NCBI GenBank assembly: GCA_911728435.2
Contig: OU452201.1
Span: 7,874,001-7,938,000, forward strand
Source: Apoderus coryli
Lineage: Eukaryota; Arthropoda; Insecta; Coleoptera; Attelabidae
Direction: 5' to 3'
Length of the DNA: 64,000 bases
In this document: positions 47,506 to 60,200 of the stretch, one piece after another
Numbering within the stretch: the stretch's first letter is position 1
Layout: each line of letters opens with the position of its first letter
Translations under genes and position numbers: made by a program
The notes under the pieces: generated by a model
The model's database searches: none
Seen by the model: the letters and a program-made list of their open reading frames with translations, nothing else
What the model was told of the DNA's origin: nothing

Positions 47506-48201
47506 CAGGGTGTCCCGAAATTAACTTGAAATAATTAAAGGGGACATTCTACAAGCAAAAATAAGATTTTTTTGCATATGAACATATATCCAAAAATTCC
47601 TGGCGATGGGTTTTTAGTAATATTTCTCGATATCAAAATCAAATTTGGCACACTTACGTATCTTTTAAAATGTCAGGGGTGGGTTAGGCTGGGGGAGGTC
47701 AGAACAAATTTTGCCCCAATTTTTCTTTTGTCAGCTTTTTTTACTTTTTCTAAAAAGAATAATAAATTTGAGACTTTTGTACATAAAAAATGTTCACTTG
47801 TTTCATAACGCTAGAAGAAGCCGGTTTCAAGATAAATGACTTTGAATATTTCTATGCAACGTCTCCAATATTATTATACAGCTTGTATTATCCAGAAAAC
47901 CTTTCCTACAAAGTCACTCGGCATTTGTATAGTGATTCATGTTAAGTTGCCCCCCTAACGCCACTGAACTTAATACCTTGGATCTAGTTAGGGCCATATA
48001 CCTTCCTATTTCTAGCAACAAACATGCCAAATTTCAATTTAAACGGGTGATTTCTCTCTTTAAATATTGCCGCGCTTTTCGAATATATATAATAATTTTA
48101 AATGGTTTTTTGAAATTAAAATTACGGATGTTTTCACCAGAAGTTTATTAAAACAAGTTATTACTTGATACAGTACTGAGCATTCGATGTTGGACACCCT
48201 G
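47506..48201. repeat. repeat with CAGGGTGTCC ends
   Basis: Starts TATACAGGGTGTCCCG and ends GGACACCCTGTACA, giving about ten bases of inverted repeat. The interior contains ACGCCACTGAAC, GGATCTAGTTAGGGCC and AATATTGCCGCGC, phrases shared with 27520-27600. No coding sequence. Confidence 0.5.
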
Positions 48202-49635
48202 TACAGGTCAATTTCGTTGTAAAAAAATCTTACAACCGAATACAAAGCTCAAGAAAGCAAAACAAAGTAAGTGTATATGTATATAGGCTTAAGTATATCC
48301 TACGTAATCGGCGGTCGCCAGAATTTCTACCACTTATTTATACAATTTTATATATTCAGTCGGCAGTTGGTAGTGCCAGAAGTAAGTGCTACTAAGATTA
48401 GTAGGTCCAAGATATCATAGGTACTATATCGCACTTGAAATAAAGTTAATTCATAATAGCAAATCAAACTATGTAATCTTGAATAATTAGACAATTTAGT
48501 CGCGAGGTCCACATACCTTTAGAGATTATATGTTTTTGCTTTAGACCATTTTTTTTTATCAAAATTAATGTGATCGACACCGGTATTGACACAGTGAAAT
48601 ACGTAATAAATCATTCTATTTTGACTTAATATACCTACTTCAATAATTGTGTCTATAAATAATTGTTTTGGACTATTAGACATTAAATATCATCACGTTT
48701 TGTTTTGGATTAATTTTTGTAGGTAAGTAGAACATATTATGCTTAGTTATCATCTTAATGTTTAACTATATACCTACTTGAATTCAACTTATTGAATTTC
48801 ACTCAACTGACCGTTTTTTTCGACGGCTTTTAAATATTTAAAAACTGCAAATTAATTTCGATTTCATCAAACAATATTGAATTGATTTATAAAATTACTA
48901 CTCATAAAATATTGTTAACTTTGCTCTAGTGCTTTCGATTATTCTTTATAGTTTTAGTATACTGTCGGAGGCTTGATAGAGTTTCAATATTTCATTGTTT
49001 GTCCTGCTTCTTAACATTTCGATTAAAAATAATAATCCATTAGTCTCAAAAATGTATTCTTTACCAATCGTTGAATGGAATCAATTGCATCTTATACGGA
49101 AATAATTTGCGATCTGAGTATAACTGTAGATTGTCGTATTTGTAGATTTAGAACCTAGTAATTCAGTAGACAGCCGTTAACGCCTTTTACAATTTGTCAA
49201 TTCGTTGTCTTTCTAGATGGTCAGAGTGGAGTTCAGTTGACCAGAAGTAATAACTTTTGTTAGGTATTTACAGCTTTTTGTTTACATTAGCCGATGACTT
49301 CATCTCGATTGTTGACGGTAGTTTTCTTTTAATGATTCTGGATTAATTTATTCAAAATAATATAGTTCGATACCTACAACCTTATGTATTTTTTGTAAAT
49401 TCTCATCTATAAGTATACTAGGTGGAAAAGTTATAAGCCGACGTTCTTTGGCTGTAATTTTTGTAATGAATGAAAAACTTTGGTTCTGCTTTTGTATAGA
49501 TATTGTTTTTATTTGATGTCTCAATTTTTATGAAAAAAGTAGTCCATATGTGGGTGAAATAGTAGCTATTTCACTAAAGGAAATTTAAATAAGACTCTTT
49601 ATTTTTTCCACTAAGTCGAGAGTTGATTTATGGCA
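48202..49635. other. intergenic DNA without recognised genes
   Basis: AT-rich, with no frame of note and no clear repeat pair. Confidence 0.35.
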
Positions 49636-49639
49636 TTTT

Positions 49640-50075
49640 CCATCAGTCTTTCCAGAACTTCTGGCGATAGCTTCTCGCATTGTTGACGGATATTTTCTTT
49701 AAGCGGACTTCAAGAGTCTGAGGTTTGTAGACATAGACTCGTGACTTTAAGAAACCCCACAAAAAGAAGTCTGGAACAGATGAATCGGGCGAATTTGCCG
49801 GCCAGTGCAAATCACCAAAACGAGAGATTAGGCGACCCGGAAATGCAGTATGTGCCGTTACTCTATCGTGTTCGAACCACATGTTGTACAGTCTCAATTC
49901 ATCTAATCTCAATCTCGATTCGGGATGGCTTGATAGTAAATTACGGACAAGCGGGATCTCTGCGCCTAAATTCACGCTGAATCAACGTCACCGAATTATT
50001 CCGCAATAACATCGAAACAATTATTCGGTGTTCTCGAGGAGTATAGCGATTTAGGTCTTGTTGACGTGTATTTTG
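49640..50075 (-). pseudogene. internally deleted mariner-like transposase
   Basis: The minus strand begins with the N-terminal helix region (RYTPREHRIIVSMLLRNNSV then QREFRRR, about 50055-49970). It soon passes into the C-terminal catalytic end (LYNMWFEHDRVTAHTA at 49885, WPANSPDSSVPDFFLWGFLK at 49790). The middle of the protein is missing, and the last arms change frame near 49700. This is an internal-deletion derivative. In the second catalytic block Asp is followed by Arg where Gly is usual. Confidence 0.75.
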
Positions 50076-50286
50076 TATCTGTTTACTTCATTTGCAAAAA
50101 TTATAGCATATTCCGATAGGGTGATGACTTTTGCTAGAGGTGACTATCGGAAGCAAACTGTCAGTGTTTTCAATACTGGATCGTTTGCATTTCTAGGTTA
50201 GCCATTTTTGATCTTAAATTTGTAGGCTGCATAGGTATGTTAGAGTACAGACGTTTCAGAAATGGGTTCTGTATGCGAGAGTTTTT

Positions 50287-51112
50287 TTTTTTTTTTTTGA
50301 TTAGGCCAAGGCAGAGAAATCATCATGACACCTAGGGAGTTTCTTACCACTTCCCTAGGTAGTGTGGGACTCTAACCCAAACTAAAACTCTGCCTTATCT
50401 TTGTAGTATGGCTCGGGAACCCTCCCTTTTCCATGTCCTCGCTTCACAGCACACAGAGGACAAGTTGCTGTTGTCTTCTGATGTTGATTGTCGTCTGTTG
50501 CTGTTGTCCTATGTTGGTGGTGCCTAGAAAACACTCTGAAACATACCTTTAAATGAGTATACCTGACCTGAAAGAAACAATATTAATTGGTGTCCTAATC
50601 CTGTGGGTTCCTTCGTCAGAGTTGACTCCTCGGTCTCCGGTACCGCCTGGCACCGTCTTCTACGTTGTAATTGACTGCTTCGCGAATCAGTGGGTTTGCA
50701 TGGGTCTCTGCCATTGCAAAGACCTTCTGGGCTCTCAACCTCATGACGTCCCTGAGGGCGTCGAGTTTGAGATCCATTCGGATCTGTGCGTTTGAGACAA
50801 ACCAGGGTGCACCCACTGCCATCCTTCTTGCCTTGTTCTCCGTGGCCTCCAATCGTTTCAGGTACGATGGTGCCGCGTATCCCCATGCTGAACTGGCATA
50901 GGTCAAGGCAGGTCGCACGACTGCCTTAACCAATTGGAGCTTGACCTGCAAGGGCATCTTGCTCCTTCTGCAGATCATCGGGTAGAGCTTCGAAATTATG
51001 CCTTTGGCATTCGCGATGCTCTTCTCGATGTGCGGTCTCCATGACAGGGATCTGTCCAAAGTTACCCCCAGGTACTTTGCAGTGTCCTGCCATTGTATGT
51101 CAGTACCCTCGA
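50287..51112 (-). mobile_element. 5'-truncated jockey-like LINE with 16-bp target duplication
   Basis: The insertion is bounded by exact copies of GTATGCGAGAGTTTTT (50271-50286 and 51113-51128). The minus-strand 3' end is a run of T in the plus strand at about 50287-50298, the poly(A) tail. An open frame runs from 51112 to 50616 in the minus strand (EGTDIQWQDTAKYLGVTLD, RPHIEKSIANAKGIISKLYP, YASSAWGYAAPSYLKRLE). This is the C-terminal part of ORF2. A GC-richer composition than its surroundings, no stops and a perfect duplication mark it as one of the youngest insertions. Confidence 0.92.
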
Positions 51113-51375
51113 GTATGCGAGAGTTTTTAACTACATCTACTTATATACCTACCTATTTATTCGTTTGTTCGCTTTCGTTATAACCTAAAATACACTCCCT
51201 TTGAGTATGCAGTGTTTAATATTACACTTGTTACTTTGTTATTTTCAATCTTACACGAAATCTAACTGGAGACTTGATCGAATATTCTCCTAGCCAAGAC
51301 AAGTTCATTAAGATGCTCATATAAACTTTCTGGAACTGCCCAAGTAGACTCTCTAATATTGGGAAATAGAATAAA

Positions 51376-51782
51376 CGAAATAAATTATCCATCATCAAAG
51401 TGGAGTATGTTTCAAATAAAAGAAAACGAACAAAAACTTTTAAAGTCAACTCCACAAAAAACTTTTAATTTAGTTATGAAAAGGAAACTAGTTTCGGCTT
51501 AACAAGCCATCATCAGTCCATTCTTACAAAAACATCCGTGCAGAAAAAATATCAAACATGAATATGAATAACATTACACGAAAACAAACACCTGTGTTGA
51601 CTAAATAAATAAAAAATTTATTTATTATTTATATTCATGTTTGATATTTTTTCTACACGGATGTTTTTGTAAGAATGGACAGATGATGGCTTGTTGAGCC
51701 GAAACTAGTTTCCTTTACATAACTAAATTAAAAGTTTTTTGTGGAGTTGACTTTGAAAGTTTTTGTTCGTTTTCTTTTATTT
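51376..51782. mobile_element. palindromic mini-element with GAAAC hairpins and 13-bp duplication
   Basis: Arms at 51411-51567 and 51631-51786 are inverted copies around about 60 unique bases. Each arm carries the hairpin motif: minus 51491-51516 (CTGATGAT, GGCTT/AAGCC stem, GAAAC) and plus 51680-51705 (CAGATGAT variant). Exact GAAATAGAATAAA flanks lie at 51363-51375 and 51783-51795. The second flank overlaps the last bases of the arm. It encodes no protein. It resembles a stripped-down version of the Penelope-like element at 60607-62699, with inverted 3' ends and the same duplication length. Confidence 0.75.
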
Positions 51783-52689
51783 GAAATAGAATAAATCTGA
51801 CTAGTTTGGATTGCTGGACACTTTGGTTAAGAAGGGAACGAAACGGATGACTCTTATTCTAGAAAGGAGCCTGAAGGGAAATTCATCTGCCATACTATTG
51901 AGCACCAACAAATGAATACCTATTTACTCAATACTTTGATGATGGCAAGAGTTGTTCCGGTCCAAAAACTTTCTTGATTCATCGAAATAAGACGGATTAT
52001 ATATTGGTTCAGTGTATAATCCCTTTGGGCCTTTCGGAAACTGCCGAGTTCCACTTGTGTTTAGAGGAAAATATACAGCTAAATAATTTGACAATTCATT
52101 GTTTTCAAAAACAGTCCATGGCCCTCGTATATGCAAATATCTGTGAAATTGGCAACACATATTCAAATGATTACCCACAGTTAGGTAATAAGTACTGTTA
52201 TCAGTTAGTACTTCCATTGGATAAAGCATTATAGGTACTTCAAAACTTGTCTTTCTCATTCGTGTCTCTAACTAGGTACATATCCATTCTCCCCACATTT
52301 CAAGTATATTATTAAGTATATGAGAACCATTTTGTGATACTAACCTAGTGTAAAAGCTGTTTTACATATATGGCCATAGGCGCAAAATGTGCATGAAAGA
52401 AATTAAGAAGACCAAAGACTTGAAAATAACGATCAAAAGAGTGAACGGTGGTTTTTGTTTCATCTTATGTAGATACTGTTTAGTGTTGAAATAAAATAGC
52501 AATAATAATTTAACAGGTCCGGATTTAGAAAAAGAGATTAAGTATTTATTTAATTTATAGGAAATACTTTGTAAAAGAATGCTGAGACATGGATAATAGT
52601 GACCAACTTCACAATTAAATATGTATGTATCATTATCATCAGCATTCACTCGCTAACGAGTATGAATTACTCCAACACAGGGATTTCTC

Positions 52690-53465
52690 TTGTGAACCCT
52701 AAGATGGCTAAACAAACCGATTCTCGAGCCGCAAATCCTGTCACAATGCTAGTTGTTTCAGCTTCTAGGACAACATTTTCATCCTCGTATTGAAGCTCAA
52801 TGACTGGTGTGGATATGATCTTCGTTCCAGCTTGCAGTTTACGAAGGTTGAAGAGTCCGCCGCCATCAAATCTGTAGACGATCTCTATTATTCCCCCCAG
52901 CAACAATTCATCCTTACAAGTTGAATGACCGTTCCCACAAACATCGAAAACAAGGTCGGTGCGACGAGACAACCCTGTTTTACGCCAGTTGTTATTGGAA
53001 AGGGTTCTCCCGGTCCGCTGCTCTTGAGAACTGCTGCATATGTTCGTGAAGGAGTCGAAGTGTCCGTATGAATTTCTGGGGACATCCGTTGAGCATCAAT
53101 ATTCTCCACAGAGCCTCACGGTTAACGGAGTCGAACGTTTTGACAAGGTCTATAAAACCCTTGTATAGAGGACGAGTTTGTTTTCGTGACTTTTCCTGTA
53201 TTTGCCTGGCACTAAATATCATGTCGGCTGTACTCCTGTTGGGTCTAAAACCACATTGCGTTTCCGGCAGGCATACTTCCGAGAGTGGGAGAAGACGATT
53301 GGACAAAATTTGGAGAAACCTTTCCGGCGATGGAGAGGAGAGAGATATCACGATAGTTTCCACGGATCCACATGTATCTATAAAATAATAAACATACGTG
53401 ACACAGAGCGTGACCCCAAAAAAATTGTACTACTGATAATTTTAAGCGGACTGTGCAGAAAAATG
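52690..53465 (-). pseudogene. LINE reverse transcriptase (endonuclease-RT type)
   Basis: In minus order the blocks are NYRDISLLSIAGK (about 53350), RLLPLSEVCLPETQCGFRPN (53290), LYKGFIDLVKTFDSVNREAL (53180), PITTGVKQGCLVAPTLFSMF (53000) and FRFDGGGLFNLRKLQ (52870). The catalytic position reads LQYEDENVV (52780), where LQYADDN is expected. Both the Ala and the second Asp are altered, so it is inactive. Frameshifts occur near 53030 and 52900. It may be the same family as the tail fragment at 36400-36830. Confidence 0.88.
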
Positions 53466-53469
53466 CCAA

Positions 53470-54245
53470 GAGCGATTCATTAGAAATTATGTTATTATAA
53501 AAGAATCCATTTTCCTAAGTAAATTTAGAATTAAATTTATGCATCAGTATTGTGTACCCGAAGGCACCAGAATTTGTGGACTCCGTACTCGCTTGAAAAT
53601 ACCATTTTGAGAAATATTTTATGATAATATTTAACGTGAAAATTTATGTGACCACCCGCATGTTACAAAATTATCTATGCATAAACACTTAATATGCATA
53701 GATTAAGTGTACCTATTACTGTGATATTTAAAAATTTTCTTATATCGACATGGTTATTAAACATTTTAAAATATACTTACTTATAGTAAAAATTTTACAG
53801 AGTGGATCATTATTTTCATTACGAGTAGTATACAACTATTTGCGATATAATCAGCAGATTACATATTATTTTGGTCTTTAAATATATTTGACGTAGATTT
53901 TTTTAAATATATAAACATCTTCACAAACAATGCTCAATGAGCGGGGTTGAGATGTTTAATTGATTAAAATCAGATTTTAATCAGTATGATTAACTTAAGA
54001 AAGAGTTTACAAATTTTAACGCTAAATACGACTTGATATGTATTTGTTCATAAAAAAATAAAACCTAGACGCATTTTTATATGGTGTTATTTATTATTTT
54101 ATTATAATAATCGAAAAGAACAGCTTGTTAAACAAAAATAAAACTTACAAAAAATCTTCTTAATACAAAAACATATTTAAAAAGCCTAATACAAAAAAAA
54201 AATCCTAAGTGGTATAATGCTTAAATAGAAATACTAGATTAGCTG
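53470..54245. other. intergenic, no gene seen
   Basis: Strongly AT-rich, with no structure recognised. Confidence 0.35.
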
Positions 54246-54249
54246 CTTT

Positions 54250-54885
54250 GTCACTGGTCACTGCCAAGTCTGTTTCTTATATCTGAATGTACGAATCCAT
54301 AGGTAGAACCCACCCTTTCGATATCAGCAAAGGATGCACAGGCACTCAAAACAGAAATCATTATAGGGAGCACTTGCTTAATTTCTGAAACATCTTGTTG
54401 AGATTTCCACCACTGTACTGCTGTTACGTTTTCGAAAGGGGCTTCCAACTTTAGTAATGGTAATAATCCTGTGTCTGCAAAATATTTGGAAACAATGTTT
54501 AGAGCAGTGATAGGGGGTTAGAGCTTGAACATATCTCTTCTTAAATGATTGATATTGACGCAAGCTTTTTTCTTCTTCAAAATTGTCAAAAAAAGCCATT
54601 AACTATTTCCATATGTAAACTGCGTGAGATAAAAGTGCACTTTTTTGTTGTATTGCATCCCGTGCTATAGAAATTGGTTTTAGCAACTGTAGAAAATCTT
54701 CAGCCATCCTTTTAATATAGATATCTGACACTTTTTTAAAAATTACTTGATCAATTTTTTCATATGCTCTTCACATATTAATAGCAATTTTGGCCACTCA
54801 TTTACATATAGGTATCTCAAGACAATCGAAAGTTTATTCCATCGAGCATCCTGCGGTAAGACCCAATTTCTTGCCCCCTTTTTCT
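54250..54885 (-). pseudogene. hAT transposase C-terminal region
   Basis: On the minus strand DARWNKLSIVLRYL (54850), KRMAEDFLQLLKPISIARDA (54690), SFKKRYVQALTPYH (54540) and the hATC dimerisation region (VQWWKSQQDV, then SACASFADIERVGSTYGFVH and RNRLGSDQ at 54255-54420) follow in order. This is typical of hAT proteins of the ZNF862/DUF659-like group. Frames change near 54600 and 54480. The N-terminal BED finger and the first catalytic residues are absent. No inverted ends were found around it. Confidence 0.82.
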
Positions 54886-55065
54886 TTATACCAAGCATAA
54901 TGAGTATTTCTGAAGTATTTCACTTTTTAGCTCTCCATATCATATATGTAATATATGTATACGTATATGGAGACTATTAGTTTCATGAAAAATTTTTTTT
55001 TTTTAATTTCACCGGAAATACTTGTTTTTGGTCATTTTATACATAAATAAGTAGTTTTAAAAAAA

Positions 55066-55104
55066 TGTCTGTCTGTCTGTCAGTCTGTCTGTCTGTCTGT
55101 CTGT
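55066..55104. repeat. (GTCT)n microsatellite
   Basis: About ten GTCT units with one interruption (CAGT). It is followed by AAAAACCACTTAACAG...ACCAAATTTGGTAC, which recurs in part near 56200, so the array below and this tract appear to form one element. Confidence 0.9.
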
Positions 55105-55339
55105 ATGCACGAAAACGCAAAAACCACTTAACAGATTTTAACCAAATTTGGTACAAAAATACTATGGGACATGGCAAGGAGCTGATTAGATTTTGGGATA
55201 CATTGAGCGTAGGCAAGGGGTTTAAAAGAGGGTTCAAAAATTTAAAAAATTCATAGTTCTTAAACTTATCCGAAATACTGCATAATTTTTTACGCATTTA
55301 ATTCAATATAGCCTAAAATATTGAACATAAAATATTAGA

Positions 55340-56290
55340 CCACATTGGCTTTCGAAAATAGTGTAAAATGGGGTAAAAAATATCTTAAAAAAACGTACTT
55401 CTTAAACATAGCAGAAATATTAACTAATTATTTATAGCTTTAATAGAATATAACCTATAAAATGTATAAACAACTTACTTTCATAGGCGTTCGTAAATAT
55501 TGAAAAAGGGGTCAAAATATAAAAAATATATATTTCCTAAACTTATTCGTAATATGGAATAATTTTTCATAGTTGTGATAGAATATAACCTAAAAAATGT
55601 TACATAGAAGAATTGGTTCACACAGGCGTTCGAAAATAGTCTAAAAAAAGGGTCAAAAACGAAAAAAAATTTTTTCTCAAATATACCAGAAAAATTGGCT
55701 AATTATATATAGCTTTGATATAGGATAACCTAAAAAATGCAGCATAAAATTTTTATTTACATAGGCGTTCGCAAATAGTAGAAAAAGGGGTAAAATAAAA
55801 AAAAATTAAAATGTAATTTTTTTTATATTTAACTAGTTGAATTGGTGTTTAAAATACACGACAAAAATTAATGTACCACAGGCGTTCGAAAATAGTCTAA
55901 AAAAAGGGTCAAAAACGAAAAAAAAATTTTTCTCAAATATACCAGGAAAATTGGCTAATTATATATAGCTTTGATATAAGATAACCTAAAAAATGCAGCA
56001 TAAAATTTTTATTTACATAGGCGTTCGTAAATAGTAAAAAAAGGGGTAAAATGAAAAAAAAATTAAAATGTAAAAATTTTATATTTAACTAGTTGAATTG
56101 GTGTTAAAAATACACGAGAAAAATTAATGTTCCAGAGGCGTCCGTGAAAATTCTATAAAAGGCTCAGAAAAAATTTGTATCCGTGATAACTCAAAAACCA
56201 CTTAACGGATAACCTACAACATGCAGCATAACAATTTTGTTTACATATGCGTTCGTAAATAGTAGAAAAGGGGGCAAAATAAATTTTATA
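55340..56290 (+). repeat. tandem array, about 130-bp units in a 256-bp higher-order repeat
   Basis: The core AGGCGTTCG(A/T/C)AAATAGT recurs at about 55346 (diverged), 55485, 55623, 55762, 55879, 56018, 56134 (diverged) and 56249. Alternate units are closest to each other. The blocks starting at 55621 and 55877 are nearly identical over 256 bases, and a third starts at 56132. It has no coding capacity. The neighbouring (GTCT)n and the shared AAAACCACTTAAC phrase suggest it is the tail of a larger repeat. Confidence 0.85.
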
Positions 56291-56299
56291 ATAAAACTA

Positions 56300-59200
56300 A
56301 AAAAAATCAATTATTTTGCGTACAAGAACTTGGCCTAGATCTGAAATATAAAATATCTGCGTATAAATAGTGCCTCCAAAGAGAAGAAAAAGGCACAAAA
56401 CCCGATACTTAAAAAAAAATAGCTGATGTCTAAAACAAAACAAAAATTTATTAAATTTAGATAAATGACAAAAAGGTCATAAATTATTACTTTTACACTT
56501 AAATATGGAGAGCTATTCGTGCCTCGGGGGCAACAGTTTATTTTTCCTATAGCTCTAAAACTGCAATTTGTTGCGTAAAGGATCGATTTTTGATTTCTTT
56601 TAAATTAATTATTTTTATCAACCCTGGTTCTTCTACGACTCTTATACATATATTTGTATCTTTTTGTTCTTTCACGGAGATAAACCTGAATCTCAATCAT
56701 CATGTTGCTAACAATTGTTAGCACACCAGGAAATATCTAATATTTAACAATTTTATCTTACTTAGTATCACGGTATCTTATTCTATGCTAATGTTAAAAC
56801 ATTCAAAATTCGTATTAAATTCACTTGACTTAAAACGGAACGTCGCCACTATGACAATATTTAGTGTAACCCTCGCGTAACTCTATAGTTTCTTCGAAAT
56901 GGAAGAATGCATATTTATGCTAAATCTATAATAATATTTTCAAAGCAACGATCGTTTATTTATTATCCTGAGGAGATAAATAATGAGGGCATGCCAATTC
57001 TTCAAAAAAAAAAAAATAAAGTAATAAGACCGAGAAAATGGCAAATAGTGATATCGAATTTAAAAATTAAACACTGCTTACTTTAATAATTTAAATCGTT
57101 TCGTGTTTCAAAGAATAATTTAACTTATTTTACCTGTATTATTTACTAATAGTAATGAATAATGATAAACTGGCCATCAGAAATTGTTAAAATATTTTTT
57201 TAAATTGGTTTTGTGAATAATATAAACCTTTTTTTTTATAAATCTTTTCTTTTTGATTAAACTTTGATCACTGGGTATAAATACCTATCATAATTTAAAA
57301 TCAATTTTTATTTATTGCTTTATTTAATATAGTATGTAATGTGGAGATAATTACTTCTAGTTAAAATGTTCTCGCATTTAAATGAAACCAAAGTCTACTC
57401 TAGGTAATAGTTAATTAATAAAAAAATAGATATCGCGATCAAAGTTTACTGTTATAAACATTTTCTACAGTCTATGTGTATGTTTTGTACAAAAAATAAA
57501 TAATTATTATCTAATAATATATTTATTATTCAAAATACAACTGATAAGTACTTAATCAGTTTGGTATTTGTTTTGCAATTGCTATTAAATAAATAAATTC
57601 CCCTGGCAAAGACAGATCCTATGTCAGTTGATGTTAACTTTAAGAAGTTGGAGGTTGTATAGATTAGGAAAGGCTTCAGTCGTTAGTAGTTGTGAAATCC
57701 AATAGAAGAAGGAGTGTTTAAAGGTTGAGGTTTTAGTTGTCTTGTGTGAGTGACAGGTTTCGGACCGCAGCGTGGTCCAAGTGAAAGTAACTGTGAAAAT
57801 ATTCAGTCTTGGCTTTTTTTGCAGTTTCATTCTTAACATGGGTTTAGCGATTATTCACACACACTATAGTTGCGTCTATTCATGTGCATAATCATGACAC
57901 TAACATTCTTTTATTGCTGTTCTTGGATAACTTTTATCTCTCCGATAAGTATGAATTAATTGTGGACTCTTGTTCAAGCTTTTTATACTATGTCATACAT
58001 ATAATTAAATTAAAAAAATTAATATATTTTATATTAATCTAATAACTTCTTGCATTTATTTATTATTAACCAGATTATACCTATAATCTTCTAGTTTTAC
58101 ACTTTCAGTGGGTATATCTGTATCAGACGTTAATTTATTACAAACTTTTGTTGCAATGTTCATGAAGATTAAACCAACAAATCATTATACCTAAGCAGCA
58201 CAGATTTCTGTTAGAATTTACGCTATTTCATTTGCTTAAATACTATTTATTGTTATTTATTTAATCAGTATTATAGAATTGTTATTATTTAAAAAATATA
58301 TAGTGCCTCTACAAATTTTTAAGAGAGAAACAACAAAATAAATAAACTGGTACCTGGTGCTCATCATGGGCGCATTTTGAACGGTAATTTTATTTTGCTG
58401 CGAACAAAGTATCTTCAAAATTTGAACCTTAATTATGTTAGTTTGTATTTTACACTTCTTTAACTCTTTTATGGAATTATGGATCCGATATGACGATGTG
58501 AATGTAATATACTGAGTCTGCGTAGTCTCTATCTAGTCTCTATATATTCCAGTCAATTAAATATGTATCTTTGTAAAAAATAACTACATATTGATATTAT
58601 GAGTCAAATTTGCACCCTTAAAAGGCACGAGTCTGGACCGAGAAAAGCAGGTGTTGGTTGGTTTACCATGGTAAAATAACTTTTAAGTTTCATTCATAAT
58701 AATCTCGCAGAAAAAATATTTAAGTATTACTTATTGTCTAATATTCTTAAAATATGTTTTATGTATCTTAGAAAACTAGATTTTTTTTAATTTCCATTGC
58801 TATAACTTAAAATGAATTCGTATTAAGTTTTCTCTGGGAATATAAATGGAGTTGGAGTTCTTACATTTTAAAAAGTAAATTTTTCGAAAGTTATCACCCT
58901 AAGTATGTAATAGATTTCTTCGAACCATAAAATCTGAAGCGCTTTGGCACCGAAATAGTCAGCGCTTCTTTTTCTTTTTTTTAAACTGTGTTAAAAACTG
59001 TTTGTAGTCACTTTATCCAAAGATATTTAAACCATTTCTGTTTTAGCGACCTCACACTTTGCAAATGCAGTGTGTGTGGCAGAAAAGACCATATAAATAA
59101 TATAATGTATATCTACTTAAGAGTCGGCCCGACACAATATCTTTCTCACTATTTTTTTTTCGTATTATAGGATGATACAGCTTATAAATAGTCCAGTTTT

Positions 59201-60200
59201 TCTTTACTATCTAGGATATATCTTAGCAATACTGTGCGTTTGCAGACTCTTGGTGACCCTGAACAGTTCCTTGGCCGTGGGTGTCATGTTTTGCATTTTA
59301 ATAATTGAAAATTAGAAATAGGAAATAGGTACTTATATATTTGAAATATGTATTATATATATTTATGTTTCGGATTATTACATACAGGCAAATAAAAATG
59401 TCTGCGCAACATGACTGAGGATGAAGGTTTAAACCTTCGAAACATGTCTTGCTAAAAATAGACAAAAGGAAAATAAATAAGAAAGATTTTCCAAAATAAC
59501 CACCAAATGATACCAAAACGCTAAAGTACAGTGGTAGAACGTCGGTCCACAATAATCATGTATACAAACAATAGAACAGTTGATTCTGTAAGTTTTGAAT
59601 TAAACTTTGTTATTTTAAGCTGAACACCTCTATCTAACATAACAGTCTAATAAATCGTTCTGAATTTCTTTAGAGGTCGCTTTACAAACTATAGATTTCT
59701 TTAATTATTCGGCGAGTGTTTTCAACTAACCACGAAAAGCCCTGGACATGGTCCACTGTGTATAATTTTTAGTGAGTCATTAAAATATATGTATTTATTG
59801 GTATAGTAAAGATGCAAATAACGTGTAAAACGGACTAGGTATATGATAGACCATGGGAACGCGGTCAAAGCTTACCTTGATAATGTAGGAGTAGGTATTT
59901 ACTTTTAACAACTATTATGGTTGAGAATTATACAACTATAGATATAATGTATATGTATAGCTATAATTTGGTGTAGCTCTATTGCATTTAACAGTATTAT
60001 CAAATTGATGACTTTGCTGCATCCTATTAGGTACTTATATGAAGCTGCTGCTAACACAGATGTCATATTTGACGAGAATTAACGAGAAGTCGAGCTATCT
60101 CTATCTACAGGGTTTCTCAAAAACATAACGAAAATATATTTATATATAAATATTTTTTGGGTAAACCAACAAATTTCTGATACTAACGGTAAAATTCTCC
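56300..60200. other. intergenic DNA without recognised genes
   Basis: Short frames only. A small perfect hairpin GGACCGC-AGC-GTGGTCC lies near 57763-57779. A hairpin motif is at 59415-59445. Some stretches (57600-57840) are less AT-rich and could be untranslated exon, but nothing supports this. Confidence 0.3.
59415..59445 (+). ncRNA. GAAAC hairpin motif with perfect 16-base palindrome stem
   Basis: CTGAGGAT (59415-59422), GAAGGTTTAAACCTTC (59423-59438), GAAAC (59439-59443). The stem is a perfect palindrome. This is the cleanest solo copy of the motif. Confidence 0.45.

Noticed and set aside
55065..55256. Frame beginning with a Cys-Leu-Ser-Val repeat
   Set aside because: It is translation of the (GTCT)n microsatellite.
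57600..57840. Possible 5' untranslated exon with a GGACCGC hairpin
   Set aside because: No donor-acceptor partner or downstream coding exon could be matched within the window.
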